Assembly: GCA_045657625.1 (NCBI GenBank)
Contig: JAZOTM010000036.1
Span: 62,001-126,000 of the forward strand
Reading direction: 5' to 3'
Origin: JAZOTM01 sp045657625
Lineage (GTDB): Bacteria; Bacillota; Clostridia; Lachnospirales; Lachnospiraceae
Length of the DNA: 64,000 nt
Shown: piece by piece, positions 26,864 through 35,054 of the stretch
How the letters are laid out: each line of letters starts with the position of its first letter
Numbering within the stretch: the first letter of the stretch is position 1
Made by a program: the position numbers and the translations under genes
The notes under the pieces: model-generated
The model's input: the letters and a program-made list of their open reading frames with translations, nothing else
What the model was told of the DNA's origin: nothing
The model's database searches: none

Positions 26864-28350
26864 TATTCCATCCATCCTTTCTTGAATTTCTTTATCTTTT
26901 CGTTACGTGCATCAATTACCGGTTTTGTGCTTTCTGCAAGTACCTTAGGGCTCATCTGCCTGTAATATGCCACGCTGCTTATGGACTTATGCCCAAGAAG
27001 TGCTGCTATTGTGGCATCATCATTTAAGAGGTCACAGAGCTTTTTGCCATAGGTGTGCCTGAATAGGTGCGTGCTTGGAGTTAAGGGATTTCCGTTTGAA
27101 TCCCGAAGATCAAGCGTGTTTATCATGGAAGAGAGCCTATAGCGAAGCGTTGTATACTTCATGGGCTTTGTAGGATCCTTATCTGATACAAAGATGTATT
27201 CGCAGGCTCCATATTTTTCAGTTGTCTCTTCAATACAGGCACGAAAGAGGGCGGCTAGTTCAGCATTTAATTTTTTGTTGTAGCCATTTCCGGTCTTTGA
27301 CTGAGAGATCCTTACATAGGGGTCATCACCAAGAAAGACATCCTCTATCTTGATGGTCATGGTATCTGAGATGCGAAGCCCTAAAAGTTCATGTATCAAA
27401 AGAAGCCTTGCAGTCTGCTTATCAAGGAGCTTGTATCCAAGGTGTAGAGCCTTGATATCTTCGTCAGTGTAACTTTTATAAATGGTGCGCTTATGCTTTT
27501 GAAAGTCACTTTTTAAAAAGATTCCCCGAAGATTGTCGTATCCAAGGAGCTTTCCGATGATGTTAAGGAGACTCTTTAGGTTACTAAGCTCGCCTCGATA
27601 GTCTTTTCTTCTGTCACATTCGAGATAGAGGTAGGATAGGTATTCTTCCAGAAGAGCCCTGTTAAAGTCCTTAAGCGTTTGTATGTCCGGGTAGTTTTTA
27701 TCCAAAAACTCCGATAGGTTATTTATGGCTCCAACTTCCTGTATCACTGTCCTTACGGCAAGGCGCTTTAAGTGGTAGAGAGCCCCTTCCTTAACTTCAT
27801 GCTTAATCTCATCCTGCCTTATCTTTGTAAAATTAACCCTTGTGTCACAGCCGATTGGAGAAGCTCTAAGCATAAAGGGCATTGATTCTAACCTCCAGAT
27901 ATCCCTATCCATATCAAAGTCTTTTGGGTCATCCGGTAAAAAGTAGTCATATACTGTGCGAAGGTATAAAAGATCAGGGTGCCTTTGCGAGCCTTGAAGT
28001 CTTCGGTCACGCTTTTTCTTATTTGTAACAAGAGGCTTTCCCTGCTTTATCAGGTATTTTTTCAGCTCCTTTTCCATGTCATTAAAAGGTATGTCTGTGA
28101 TGTTTTGAAGGCTTGGGTAGACATCACTTATAAAACGGGCAAAATTGTGGAAGTGAGTTGCTTCACTTCGAAGGGATGAATAGGAAAGAGAGCTTGCCCT
28201 GTCAAAGATGAATGCAGCAAAAGCCTGTCTTAGGGATTCATTTGGCATCCTGGATAAGTCAAATGATGCGTCCGGTTCGTAGCTTGGTCTTAGCATTACA
28301 TCAAGTGTTAAGTTCTGATAGCAGGGAAGATCCCCAAAGTATAGCTTCAT
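26863..28350 (-). CDS. Tyrosine recombinase, third member of the set
   Basis: 495 residues with a C-terminal phage-integrase domain. The first catalytic Arg lies in LGLRISDTMTI, the HxxR box in HLFRHTYGKKL, and the second His and Tyr nucleophile in LLGHKSISSVAYYRQM. It overlaps the TnpB-like gene by four bases (ATGA). Tn554 has only two recombinases, so this is the extra member. It makes the locus resemble recombinase-in-trio elements. Confidence 0.85.
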   Translation of the reverse strand: MKLYFGDLPCYQNLTLDVMLRPSYEPDASFDLSRMPNESLRQAFAAFIFDRASSLSYSSLRSEATHFHNFARFISDVYPSLQNITDIPFNDMEKELKKYLIKQGKPLVTNKKKRDRRLQGSQRHPDLLYLRTVYDYFLPDDPKDFDMDRDIWRLESMPFMLRASPIGCDTRVNFTKIRQDEIKHEVKEGALYHLKRLAVRTVIQEVGAINNLSEFLDKNYPDIQTLKDFNRALLEEYLSYLYLECDRRKDYRGELSNLKSLLNIIGKLLGYDNLRGIFLKSDFQKHKRTIYKSYTDEDIKALHLGYKLLDKQTARLLLIHELLGLRISDTMTIKIEDVFLGDDPYVRISQSKTGNGYNKKLNAELAALFRACIEETTEKYGACEYIFVSDKDPTKPMKYTTLRYRLSSMINTLDLRDSNGNPLTPSTHLFRHTYGKKLCDLLNDDATIAALLGHKSISSVAYYRQMSPKVLAESTKPVIDARNEKIKKFKKGWME

Positions 28351-30236
28351 GAAAGATTGTTCTCCTTAAAATATTCGTCCTGCAAAAGGTCTATGTGACC
28401 GGGCAGGTGGTCAATATACTGCTTTGTCATGTCATCCCTTGTATGACCAAGGAAGGCTCTTGTTGTTCCGATGGCAGCTCCCGACATATGAAGGTCTGTT
28501 GCGATGGTGTGTCGATAGTCATGGGATTTAAAGTTTATATCCCGTGTTTCCTCATACAGAAGGAGCTGTTTTTGCATCTGCTTTACAAAGGTAGCTGCCT
28601 GGTAGGGCTTGTCCTTATCCTTGCAGGATGGGAAGATATAGATGGAGCCGGTTTCATCAGAAGCTATGTGCCTTTTTAAAAGCCTTGATACTTCTGAAGG
28701 AATCGGGATCTGTTTTTCTGAACGTAGCTTATACTGGTAAATGGAAAGCCAGTTGGTGCTTCCGTCAGAAAAGAGTGCATCCTTTTGTAGTGAACAGACT
28801 TCATTTATGCGAAGCCCTGTGGAATAAAGAGTTAAATACATAAGTCCAAGGGTTTCGGGGAAGTCTGAGAGCACTGTAAAGATCCTGTCTATGGTATCTT
28901 CCGGAACCGACCTGTCATGATGCAGATAAGCAGCCTTTTTGTAGAAGTAGTCAAAAGGAAAGGACGGCACAAGCAGGTTTTCTCTGACAGATAAAGCTGT
29001 AAGGAAAAAGGAGAGCATGGTAAGCGTCCTGTTATAGGTTTCCGGTCTTACTTCTTTTTGGTCCTTGTATTCAATAAAGCTTTCAATGTCTGAATAGGAC
29101 AGTTCTGAAAGCGTGGAATGCCGATTTTCTATAAATCTTATGAACTCCTTTGCTCCGTAGTACTTTTCGTGTAAGGATTGCAGGGAGTATTTTGGGGATA
29201 ACACAAGCAGATACTTCATGTAGTGTTGAAAAAAGGTGCGGTTATCTTCTGATACATCTCCGAAGGTAAAGCACTCGATCCCTCTTGTAGGATTCTTTCT
29301 ATCAGATAAGGTGAATCTTTCTAAAAACCAACAGGTCGCAGAAAAGTCAGGCTTTTTGTCTGATAAAAACAGAAATCTCCTTGCCCGATAAAGAACCTGC
29401 GGAGCATTTTTAGAGATAGCATCCATGTTTGTATCAAGGTATTCATAGAAAGACTTCTCCTCAGCTAAAGTTATCTGCTTTAAGTCCGGGATCTGATTCT
29501 TTACGCAAAAGTCATACAGATAGTAGAGCGGAGTTATAAAGTGCTGAACCATGTAGTGATTCTTGCGGTTTTCTATTTCAGACAGGTCTGATAAAAGAAT
29601 CCGAAAGACCTGCTTTTTCATAAGGATGGGTGCAGGCAGGGAAAAGTCAAAGAATAAAAATTCCTTGCGTGCTGTGTAGTAGAACCTCTTTGCAATCTTT
29701 ATGTCAGGATAGTAAACAAGGTAAAATAGCTTGTTTTCATAGGCTGGCTCTCTTACAAAAGTAATCTTTTCGATTTCAGATAAGACCATTCGGTCAAGGT
29801 ATTTGATGTATTCGATTACCTTTGAAGGAACAGATAATTCAAGGTATTTTTCATATGCTTTTCTTGTATCAGCAGTAATCTCAGAAAGAGAAGTGATCCC
29901 AAGGGCATAAAGAAAAGTAAGTGTCTTTCTTCCGATAGCGTTTTTGGCATAGGAAAGAGAAGAAAAAGGATGCCCTGTGCTTTTAAGGTAAGCAAAGCAG
30001 ATAGTTTCAAGGTCTCCCTTGTAGGCTGAAAACTGCTTTGGCGAGAAAGCAAATTCTCGGCGTGTGTGGGATATAAATGCCTTTAGGGTATCTACAGATA
30101 CTTCTGAAAGAGAAGATATTCCGCGTGAGGACAAAAAGTCGTATAGGAAATCAACCCGCTTTCCAAGAATAGAAGGCGAGAGTATGAGCTCTTCATATAG
30201 ACTATTTTCACTTCTTAAGACTCTTAAAGCAGCCAT
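28347..30236 (-). CDS. Tyrosine recombinase TnpB-like
   Basis: 629 residues, almost the same as Tn554 TnpB (630). The catalytic domain at the C-terminus has Arg in TGLRINEVCSL, HDYRHTIA, LGHTRDDMTKQYID. The long N-terminal part is helical and probably contacts DNA arms. The open frame extends upstream to 30353, but ATG 30236 has a clean GGAGG and is preferred. It is 137 bases after the TnpA-like gene. Confidence 0.85.
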   Translation of the reverse strand: MAALRVLRSENSLYEELILSPSILGKRVDFLYDFLSSRGISSLSEVSVDTLKAFISHTRREFAFSPKQFSAYKGDLETICFAYLKSTGHPFSSLSYAKNAIGRKTLTFLYALGITSLSEITADTRKAYEKYLELSVPSKVIEYIKYLDRMVLSEIEKITFVREPAYENKLFYLVYYPDIKIAKRFYYTARKEFLFFDFSLPAPILMKKQVFRILLSDLSEIENRKNHYMVQHFITPLYYLYDFCVKNQIPDLKQITLAEEKSFYEYLDTNMDAISKNAPQVLYRARRFLFLSDKKPDFSATCWFLERFTLSDRKNPTRGIECFTFGDVSEDNRTFFQHYMKYLLVLSPKYSLQSLHEKYYGAKEFIRFIENRHSTLSELSYSDIESFIEYKDQKEVRPETYNRTLTMLSFFLTALSVRENLLVPSFPFDYFYKKAAYLHHDRSVPEDTIDRIFTVLSDFPETLGLMYLTLYSTGLRINEVCSLQKDALFSDGSTNWLSIYQYKLRSEKQIPIPSEVSRLLKRHIASDETGSIYIFPSCKDKDKPYQAATFVKQMQKQLLLYEETRDINFKSHDYRHTIATDLHMSGAAIGTTRAFLGHTRDDMTKQYIDHLPGHIDLLQDEYFKENNLS

Positions 30237-30373
30237 ACTGCCTCCTTTCCCGTAAATACGTATTTTTATCCATTTTCCTCTTAGGTGCCAAACATCCTTT
30301 TTAGGAGCCTTGTCAAGAAGCGAAGACTGCGTGCGTAAGGCTTTACAAGGCAAATAAAAAGGTTAAGATCGGC

Positions 30374-31480
30374 TTAGAGGAAATCTGATACATTAACGCC
30401 TGATGTGTTATTTTTCAGGTAGATGTCCTGAGCATCCTCAATTTCACGCGGTGTTACATGCAGGTAATTTTCAGTCGTAGCAATATTTTTGTGTCCTAAA
30501 GCCTTTGAGATTTCGACGATTGGCCAGTTGGCTTTGCGTCTTTCATCGGCAAAGTAGTGGCGGAGCATGTGGTTTGTGACCTTAACACCGCATTTCTTTC
30601 CGATATTTTCCAAGGTCGAATAAAAGGTGTTTGCAGTAAGGGGCTTACCCCTTGTAGCTCCATGAAGGACTATAAATAGATAGTCCGTCTTTTCAAAAAG
30701 CTCAGCATTCTCAGATAAATAGACATTTATCAGTGAAAACGTGGCATCTGATATCTTCATGAATCTTTCTTCTGCATTCTTGGCAAAGGCTCTGTTGGCG
30801 TTTGCATCACGGTATCTTACAAAGATCCTTTTCTTTTCAAAATCAATGTCTTCCGTATATTTGATTCCAAGAGCCTCACCGATTCGAAGCCCGGTTTCTT
30901 CCATGATCATGATCAGGAGCTTGTCTCTGTTGCAGGTGCAGGCAGAGAGGATTTTCTGAATGTCTTCCTTTGTAGCAATCCGGGCGTTATGTTCATTTTT
31001 CTTTAAGTACCCGTCATATGTTAGAAAAGAAGAACTAACCGCAGTTCCGACCGGTGTAACGTATGAGAAGTTTCTGTCATCAAGGACGGATAGGTATGGA
31101 AGCTCTCCATTTCTGTGAAGGAATGAATATAGCCCGAATACTGCCTGCAGGTATGAGTTTGCCGTATTATTCTTAACTTCCTTGTAGGAACCGGTGTGGG
31201 CTCCGGATTTTACATACATAAGGAACTCATAAAAGTGCTCCGACTGGTCTGCAAACTTCATGGAAGCTACAGAAGAAAGAGTTAAATCCCTATCTGATAA
31301 GAAATCCATATAAAAGGGAAGGATCCCTGCAATCCTGATCACAGTGTTTGCAGCTCTGTTTTGCATGACCTTGTGTTTTAGGTATTTGGTGCACTGGGGC
31401 TCGATCTGTCCTGTTTCGGTATTTTTTATGTAATAGTATGTTCGTCTGCCCTTTTTGACAGAGCCGGAAGTATATCTCAT
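30374..31480 (-). CDS. Tyrosine recombinase TnpA-like
   Basis: 368 residues, close to Tn554 TnpA (361). The start at 31480 has GGAGG ten bases upstream; the open frame further up is not supported. The N-terminal SAM-like core-binding region precedes a catalytic domain with TGLRIGEALGI, HMLRHYFADE and LGHKNIATTENYLHV. It is the first gene of a six-gene minus-strand operon that ends with ParMR. The leader contains both element-wide motifs (31509-31535 and 31514-31524). Confidence 0.88.
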   Translation of the reverse strand: MRYTSGSVKKGRRTYYYIKNTETGQIEPQCTKYLKHKVMQNRAANTVIRIAGILPFYMDFLSDRDLTLSSVASMKFADQSEHFYEFLMYVKSGAHTGSYKEVKNNTANSYLQAVFGLYSFLHRNGELPYLSVLDDRNFSYVTPVGTAVSSSFLTYDGYLKKNEHNARIATKEDIQKILSACTCNRDKLLIMIMEETGLRIGEALGIKYTEDIDFEKKRIFVRYRDANANRAFAKNAEERFMKISDATFSLINVYLSENAELFEKTDYLFIVLHGATRGKPLTANTFYSTLENIGKKCGVKVTNHMLRHYFADERRKANWPIVEISKALGHKNIATTENYLHVTPREIEDAQDIYLKNNTSGVNVSDFL

Positions 31481-31799
31481 TGCAACTTTTCCTCCTTTCA
31501 TAAGGTATGTGGGACATAAAACACGTAATCCGAAACAGGAAATACAAATTTTATGTAAAAATGTATAAGCCACAATAAAACTTAACTTAAAACACATAAA
31601 ATATGTTCTATGCAATAATAAAACATACAGAACACAGTATGTCAAGAGAAAAATATGTTTTATAACAAAATAAAACTCAAATAGAACTTAAGTGGATGTG
31701 TAAACTAATGCTTATAGAACATAAAAAGCTGGAAAAACAGTGTGTTTTATGTTAGAATAAACGCTGTACTATTGTACTTATTTTTAAGAGGAATATTTG
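31481..31799. promoter_or_regulatory. Divergent control region of recombinase and XRE operons
   Basis: This gene-free 319-bp AT-rich region separates the TnpA-like gene (minus) from the XRE gene (plus). It holds ACATAAAACAC at 31514-31524 and its exact reverse complement at 31742-31752. A near-palindrome of AACACAT and ATATGTT arms lies at 31591-31607. Degenerate copies lie at about 31655 and 31718, and ACATAC/GTATGT arms 8 bases apart lie at 31623-31642. The 31742 box touches a -10-like TAGAAT (31753-31758) for the XRE gene. The layout suggests repressor and/or recombinase arm sites. Confidence 0.6.
31509..31535 (-). promoter_or_regulatory. ICE two-block motif, copy A (recombinase operon)
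   Basis: On the minus strand: TTTCGGATT, 10 bases, TGTCCCAC, then ATACCTTATGAAAGG. It is the only copy with a 10-base gap and the only one on the minus strand. An ACATAAAACAC box overlaps the gap. Confidence 0.75.
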
Positions 31800-32507
31800 A
31801 TGCGTAGAAAAGAACTGACAGATTTTCCATTTGATAAAGAAGTTTTTAAAGAAGTGATCATAAAGGCAAGGGGCGATAGGAGCCAGGCTGAGTTTTGTCA
31901 GGATACCGGGCTCTCATATGCCTACCTTAATAAGTACGCTAACGGGAAGCTTTCAGATGCTCCGACTATCGGAACCATTAAGAAGATTGCGGTAGCGACT
32001 AAGACTGTAAGCTATGAAGAGCTTCTTACTGCCGCAGGGTATGATGCTGAAAAGTATAAGGATGATAGACCTGTTGGTGCAGCCAGGAAGGATTTCTTCC
32101 ATCCTGTATTTCTTGGCATGGCAAACAGCAGCTATGATTGGAAAATAGAGTCCAAGGGATATAAGGATAACGAGCCTTTTGAGATCATCATAGAAAGAAA
32201 TGAAGTAAATAAGTGGTTCTTTGTGCCTGTAACAAAAGCGGATATCACAAAGGATGAGATCCAGAGCATCATCATGAACCAGCCGAAGTTCACACCCGGC
32301 AGTAAGGTAAGCTTTGTGACAGATGATGCAGGCATCTTTGAAACATTAAAGGCAATAGAGCTTCCTTTAATCTCCCTGTACATATCCGTAGTAAGGGTGC
32401 TTGGTCAGGAAATCATAGATGAAGTGAGCATAAAAACCAGCATCAGTACAGAAATGACTATAGTAAACGAAGATAAGATAAGACCACTTGAGATAGGTGA
32501 GGAGTAA
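31800..32507 (+). CDS. XRE-type regulator with unknown C-terminal domain
   Basis: About 235 residues. The N-terminal helix-turn-helix (SQAEFCQDTGLSYAYLNKYANG, residues 28-60) is XRE-like. The C-terminal 150 residues are an unrecognised alpha/beta domain. ATG 31800 is eight bases after GAGG. It lies five bases before the GIY-YIG gene. It is a good candidate for the repressor acting on the ACATAAAACAC boxes around it, including one beside its own -10 element. Confidence 0.72.
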   Translation: MRRKELTDFPFDKEVFKEVIIKARGDRSQAEFCQDTGLSYAYLNKYANGKLSDAPTIGTIKKIAVATKTVSYEELLTAAGYDAEKYKDDRPVGAARKDFFHPVFLGMANSSYDWKIESKGYKDNEPFEIIIERNEVNKWFFVPVTKADITKDEIQSIIMNQPKFTPGSKVSFVTDDAGIFETLKAIELPLISLYISVVRVLGQEIIDEVSIKTSISTEMTIVNEDKIRPLEIGEE

Positions 32508-32512
32508 GCTGC

Positions 32513-33364
32513 ATGGCAAGTTTGTATTTTTCAGATGTTTTAAGAAAAGCTGGCATAGATCCTGCAAAGGTAAAGCTTATAAGACATAGCCTTACAGATA
32601 AAAACTTCAAAGCCTGCTATGACGCCGGAATGGTTTATGAGTACACATGCCATCAGAAGATGGGATTTAGCAAAGGCTATGAATATTGGGCTGCATTCAT
32701 AAGTGGCTCCGGAACATTAGCAAAGTTTCACTCCATATATAAGGTTGGAGATTGTAAGCCTGACACTAAGGATGTTATGCCAGCAGGGCTTCCAGAGTCT
32801 GAACAGAAGAACTATTTTGGCGAATATGCAATATATGACCTTAAACAATTAGATGTGTTAGCGGATTTTGAGAATAAGCTAACTATTGAGTGGGGAAATT
32901 CCACAAGAGCATGGCATCAGAAGGGAACGACAGAAAAGCAGATCATATCAATATCACCGGATGAAAAGAAGGTATTTACCGGCTTTGAGAATCTTGTGAA
33001 AACATATGATGAGCTTAAAGAGATCGTCGAGAATCCGGAAGTTTATGAAAGCTGGCATACAGCACTTAAGTCTGTATATGCGGTATATCTGATCGTTGAT
33101 ACAGAGACCGGAAAGCAGTACGTAGGCTCTGCATATGGCAAAGATGGACTATTTGGCAGGTGGTCAGTATATGTTGATACTCACCATGGCGGCAACAAGG
33201 GAATGAAGGAAGTAATCTGTGATTATCCAGACAGATATCATGCATTTCAGTTCTCAATCCTACAGATCCTGCCAAAAACCGTGACAGATGAAGAGGTTAT
33301 ACATATAGAAAGCCTATGGAAGAGTAAGCTTTTAAGCATAAAATTTGGCATGAACGATAATTAA
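32513..33364 (+). CDS. GIY-YIG nuclease-domain protein
   Basis: 283 residues. The first about 180 residues are unrecognised. The C-terminal GIY-YIG fold shows VYAVYLI (residues 188-194), YVGSA (203-207), the catalytic Arg in LFGRW (216) and a Glu-containing helix VIHIESLW near 263. These supply the core catalytic residues of a one-metal nuclease. No intron or homing context is seen. The pairing with an XRE regulator next to a restriction operon suggests a defence or exclusion nuclease, but the target is unknown. Confidence 0.78.
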   Translation: MASLYFSDVLRKAGIDPAKVKLIRHSLTDKNFKACYDAGMVYEYTCHQKMGFSKGYEYWAAFISGSGTLAKFHSIYKVGDCKPDTKDVMPAGLPESEQKNYFGEYAIYDLKQLDVLADFENKLTIEWGNSTRAWHQKGTTEKQIISISPDEKKVFTGFENLVKTYDELKEIVENPEVYESWHTALKSVYAVYLIVDTETGKQYVGSAYGKDGLFGRWSVYVDTHHGGNKGMKEVICDYPDRYHAFQFSILQILPKTVTDEEVIHIESLWKSKLLSIKFGMNDN

Positions 33365-33408
33365 AGTCCATATTATGGGACAGGGTATTTGCTAATATTA
33401 CAGTGGAA

Positions 33409-33419
33409 ACATAAAACAC
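33409..33419 (+). promoter_or_regulatory. ACATAAAACAC box upstream of the defence operon
   Basis: Exact copy of the box at 31514-31524, placed 42 bases before the first gene of the seven-gene unknown/R-M operon. A weak -35-like TTGCTA lies at 33389. Confidence 0.5.
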
Positions 33420-33460
33420 ATGTAAAAAAGTGGGGCAATGTACCGTTTTGGAGGTAGATT

Positions 33461-33841
33461 ATGGCAAATACAATTAATGAAATCATTGGCGTTAAGGTAG
33501 CAGAGCAGATCTTTGATGTTGAGAAACTGCAGCCTGGCAGAACTTGGGTGACGGAACTTTCTGAGGAAGAGATCGTAACCTATTATACGGAGTATAAGAG
33601 TAGGAAGAAGATAAACGTAGTAAAGACAGAAGTACCAGTGCAGGATATGAGGAGCTTTTTTAAAGAGCTTTACGATTTTGCAAGAAGCGCTGAGGAATGT
33701 TGCATAACAATAGATGATTGCAGCCGTAGAGTCACATTTATATATGGACCGATGCATAAAGAGATATTTGAAGGTGAAGTCACTAAAGGCGGCAGATCGC
33801 TTACCGGAATAATTGAAGACTTTGCCCAAAAGCATAGATAA
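33461..33841 (+). CDS. Unrecognised 126-residue protein, first gene of the R-M operon
   Basis: Soluble, mixed-charge protein with no family I recognise. It contains TELSEEEIVTYYTEYKSRKK and a C-terminal ITIDDCSRRVTFIYGPM stretch. It starts a run of seven closely spaced same-strand genes that ends with hsdS. Gaps of 25, 26, 13, 28, 12 and -11 bases argue for one operon. The promoter region carries the XRE-associated box. Confidence 0.6.
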   Translation: MANTINEIIGVKVAEQIFDVEKLQPGRTWVTELSEEEIVTYYTEYKSRKKINVVKTEVPVQDMRSFFKELYDFARSAEECCITIDDCSRRVTFIYGPMHKEIFEGEVTKGGRSLTGIIEDFAQKHR

Positions 33842-33866
33842 GCGGCCACTTGGAAAGGAAGCGTAG

Positions 33867-34304
33867 ATGTATAGAAAGCCATTACAGACAACTACATATG
33901 GAATAGCAGTGTTTAATCTGTTTGCGGCTTTTATCTATAGCATTGCCATAGTAGATAAGCTGCATATTGAGGGGAAGATAAGAGTACCGGTACAGATTGC
34001 ATTTATCATTGTCTTTGCTGTTTTAGAGTTTATCCCTAAGGTGGTTTTACTTCCGGCAGGAGCTGCAGGGTTTATGAACGGCTTTACCGCATGGAGCTTG
34101 CTTGCTGGTATTGGAAACCCTGTGATTAGAATGATACTTAGGATTGTAGCAATTATTGTTTTTGCATTAATAGAATTATCACTTTTTACTGATGTGACAC
34201 TTGGGAATAAGGAAGATACGAGGATACCAAGCATTCAGCAGGTAAGAGCACAAGGATATAGGAAGAAAACAGTGGATGGAGTTACGAGATATACAAAGGA
34301 ATGA
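33867..34304 (+). CDS. Unrecognised four-helix membrane protein
   Basis: 145 residues with four predicted transmembrane segments (about 13-30, 43-64, 66-85 and 92-113) and a basic cytoplasmic tail ending GVTRYTKE. It is second in the operon leading to the type I R-M genes. Membrane proteins in defence operons often act as effectors or anchors, but nothing in the sequence shows this here. Confidence 0.62.
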   Translation: MYRKPLQTTTYGIAVFNLFAAFIYSIAIVDKLHIEGKIRVPVQIAFIIVFAVLEFIPKVVLLPAGAAGFMNGFTAWSLLAGIGNPVIRMILRIVAIIVFALIELSLFTDVTLGNKEDTRIPSIQQVRAQGYRKKTVDGVTRYTKE

Positions 34305-34330
34305 AACCACTATGCTAAAGGAGAATAGTT

Positions 34331-35041
34331 ATGTTTAACGAAACGAAGTCACTAATTGTGGTCTATAAGGATGAGATGCTTTTAAATGAGCTTCGAAAAC
34401 TTGTAGAGACCAAAGATGATACTGCTGAAGGTGTTGTCGGTGTAAAAGATGGTTCTGTGAAGATTGTTTCATGGAATGAGAAAATGTGGCTTGGCCAGAA
34501 AAAGAATGGAACTATTAACAATAAGGTTCTGTTTATTGGTGATATTAAAAATACAGATCAGTTAATTCCTATACTTGATGTGAAGTTTGATAAGTATGGC
34601 GTGATGTACGGATGGGCTGGTAATCAGGCAGTCCTTACCTGTGATCCGAAAAAGCTTGGCTCAGCTGAATATCAGGAGTTTTTAAAAGATATAGAAAATC
34701 TTGATATACCGGAAGCCATCAAGAAGGCAAATCGAATTGAAGAGGCTGATGAGACCGAAGAAATAAAAGAGGAAGAGGAAACTGAAGAGGAATCATCAGT
34801 TGAAGCTGCAGAGAAGCAGGCAGAAGATGGAAAGAAAGTTCCAGCATTCCTTAAAAATATGAAAAAGGTAGCAGAGGTAGGAGCTGGAAAGATTGGGGAA
34901 GCTTTTGAAGTGGCTTCAAAGAATACAGAAGAGTTTAAGAGAAGTATTACCAAGGACAGGGCGGCTATGAAGAGACAGCTTCTGTTTTACGGTATTATCA
35001 ATCTTTATAACAATGATTTGGAGAAATTCTTGAACTCATAA
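34331..35041 (+). CDS. Unrecognised protein with alpha/beta N-terminus and acidic linker
   Basis: 236 residues. The first about 130 residues alternate strands and helices (SLIVVYKDEMLLNELRKLV, NNKVLFIGDIKNTDQL), as in a Rossmann-like domain. A strongly acidic Glu-rich linker (about 137-160) and a basic helical C-terminus follow. The layout suggests a sensor or adaptor. No catalytic motif is recognised. It is third in the operon. Confidence 0.6.
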   Translation: MFNETKSLIVVYKDEMLLNELRKLVETKDDTAEGVVGVKDGSVKIVSWNEKMWLGQKKNGTINNKVLFIGDIKNTDQLIPILDVKFDKYGVMYGWAGNQAVLTCDPKKLGSAEYQEFLKDIENLDIPEAIKKANRIEEADETEEIKEEEETEEESSVEAAEKQAEDGKKVPAFLKNMKKVAEVGAGKIGEAFEVASKNTEEFKRSITKDRAAMKRQLLFYGIINLYNNDLEKFLNS

Positions 35042-35054
35042 GGGGTAAATGCTT

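Noticed and set aside
32513..33364. Homing endonuclease in an intron
   Set aside because: The gene is in an operon with an XRE regulator and shows no intron structure or split host gene around it.
33398..33835. 145-residue open frame on the minus strand
   Set aside because: Antisense to the first gene of the R-M operon, which has the better ribosome site and fits the operon spacing.
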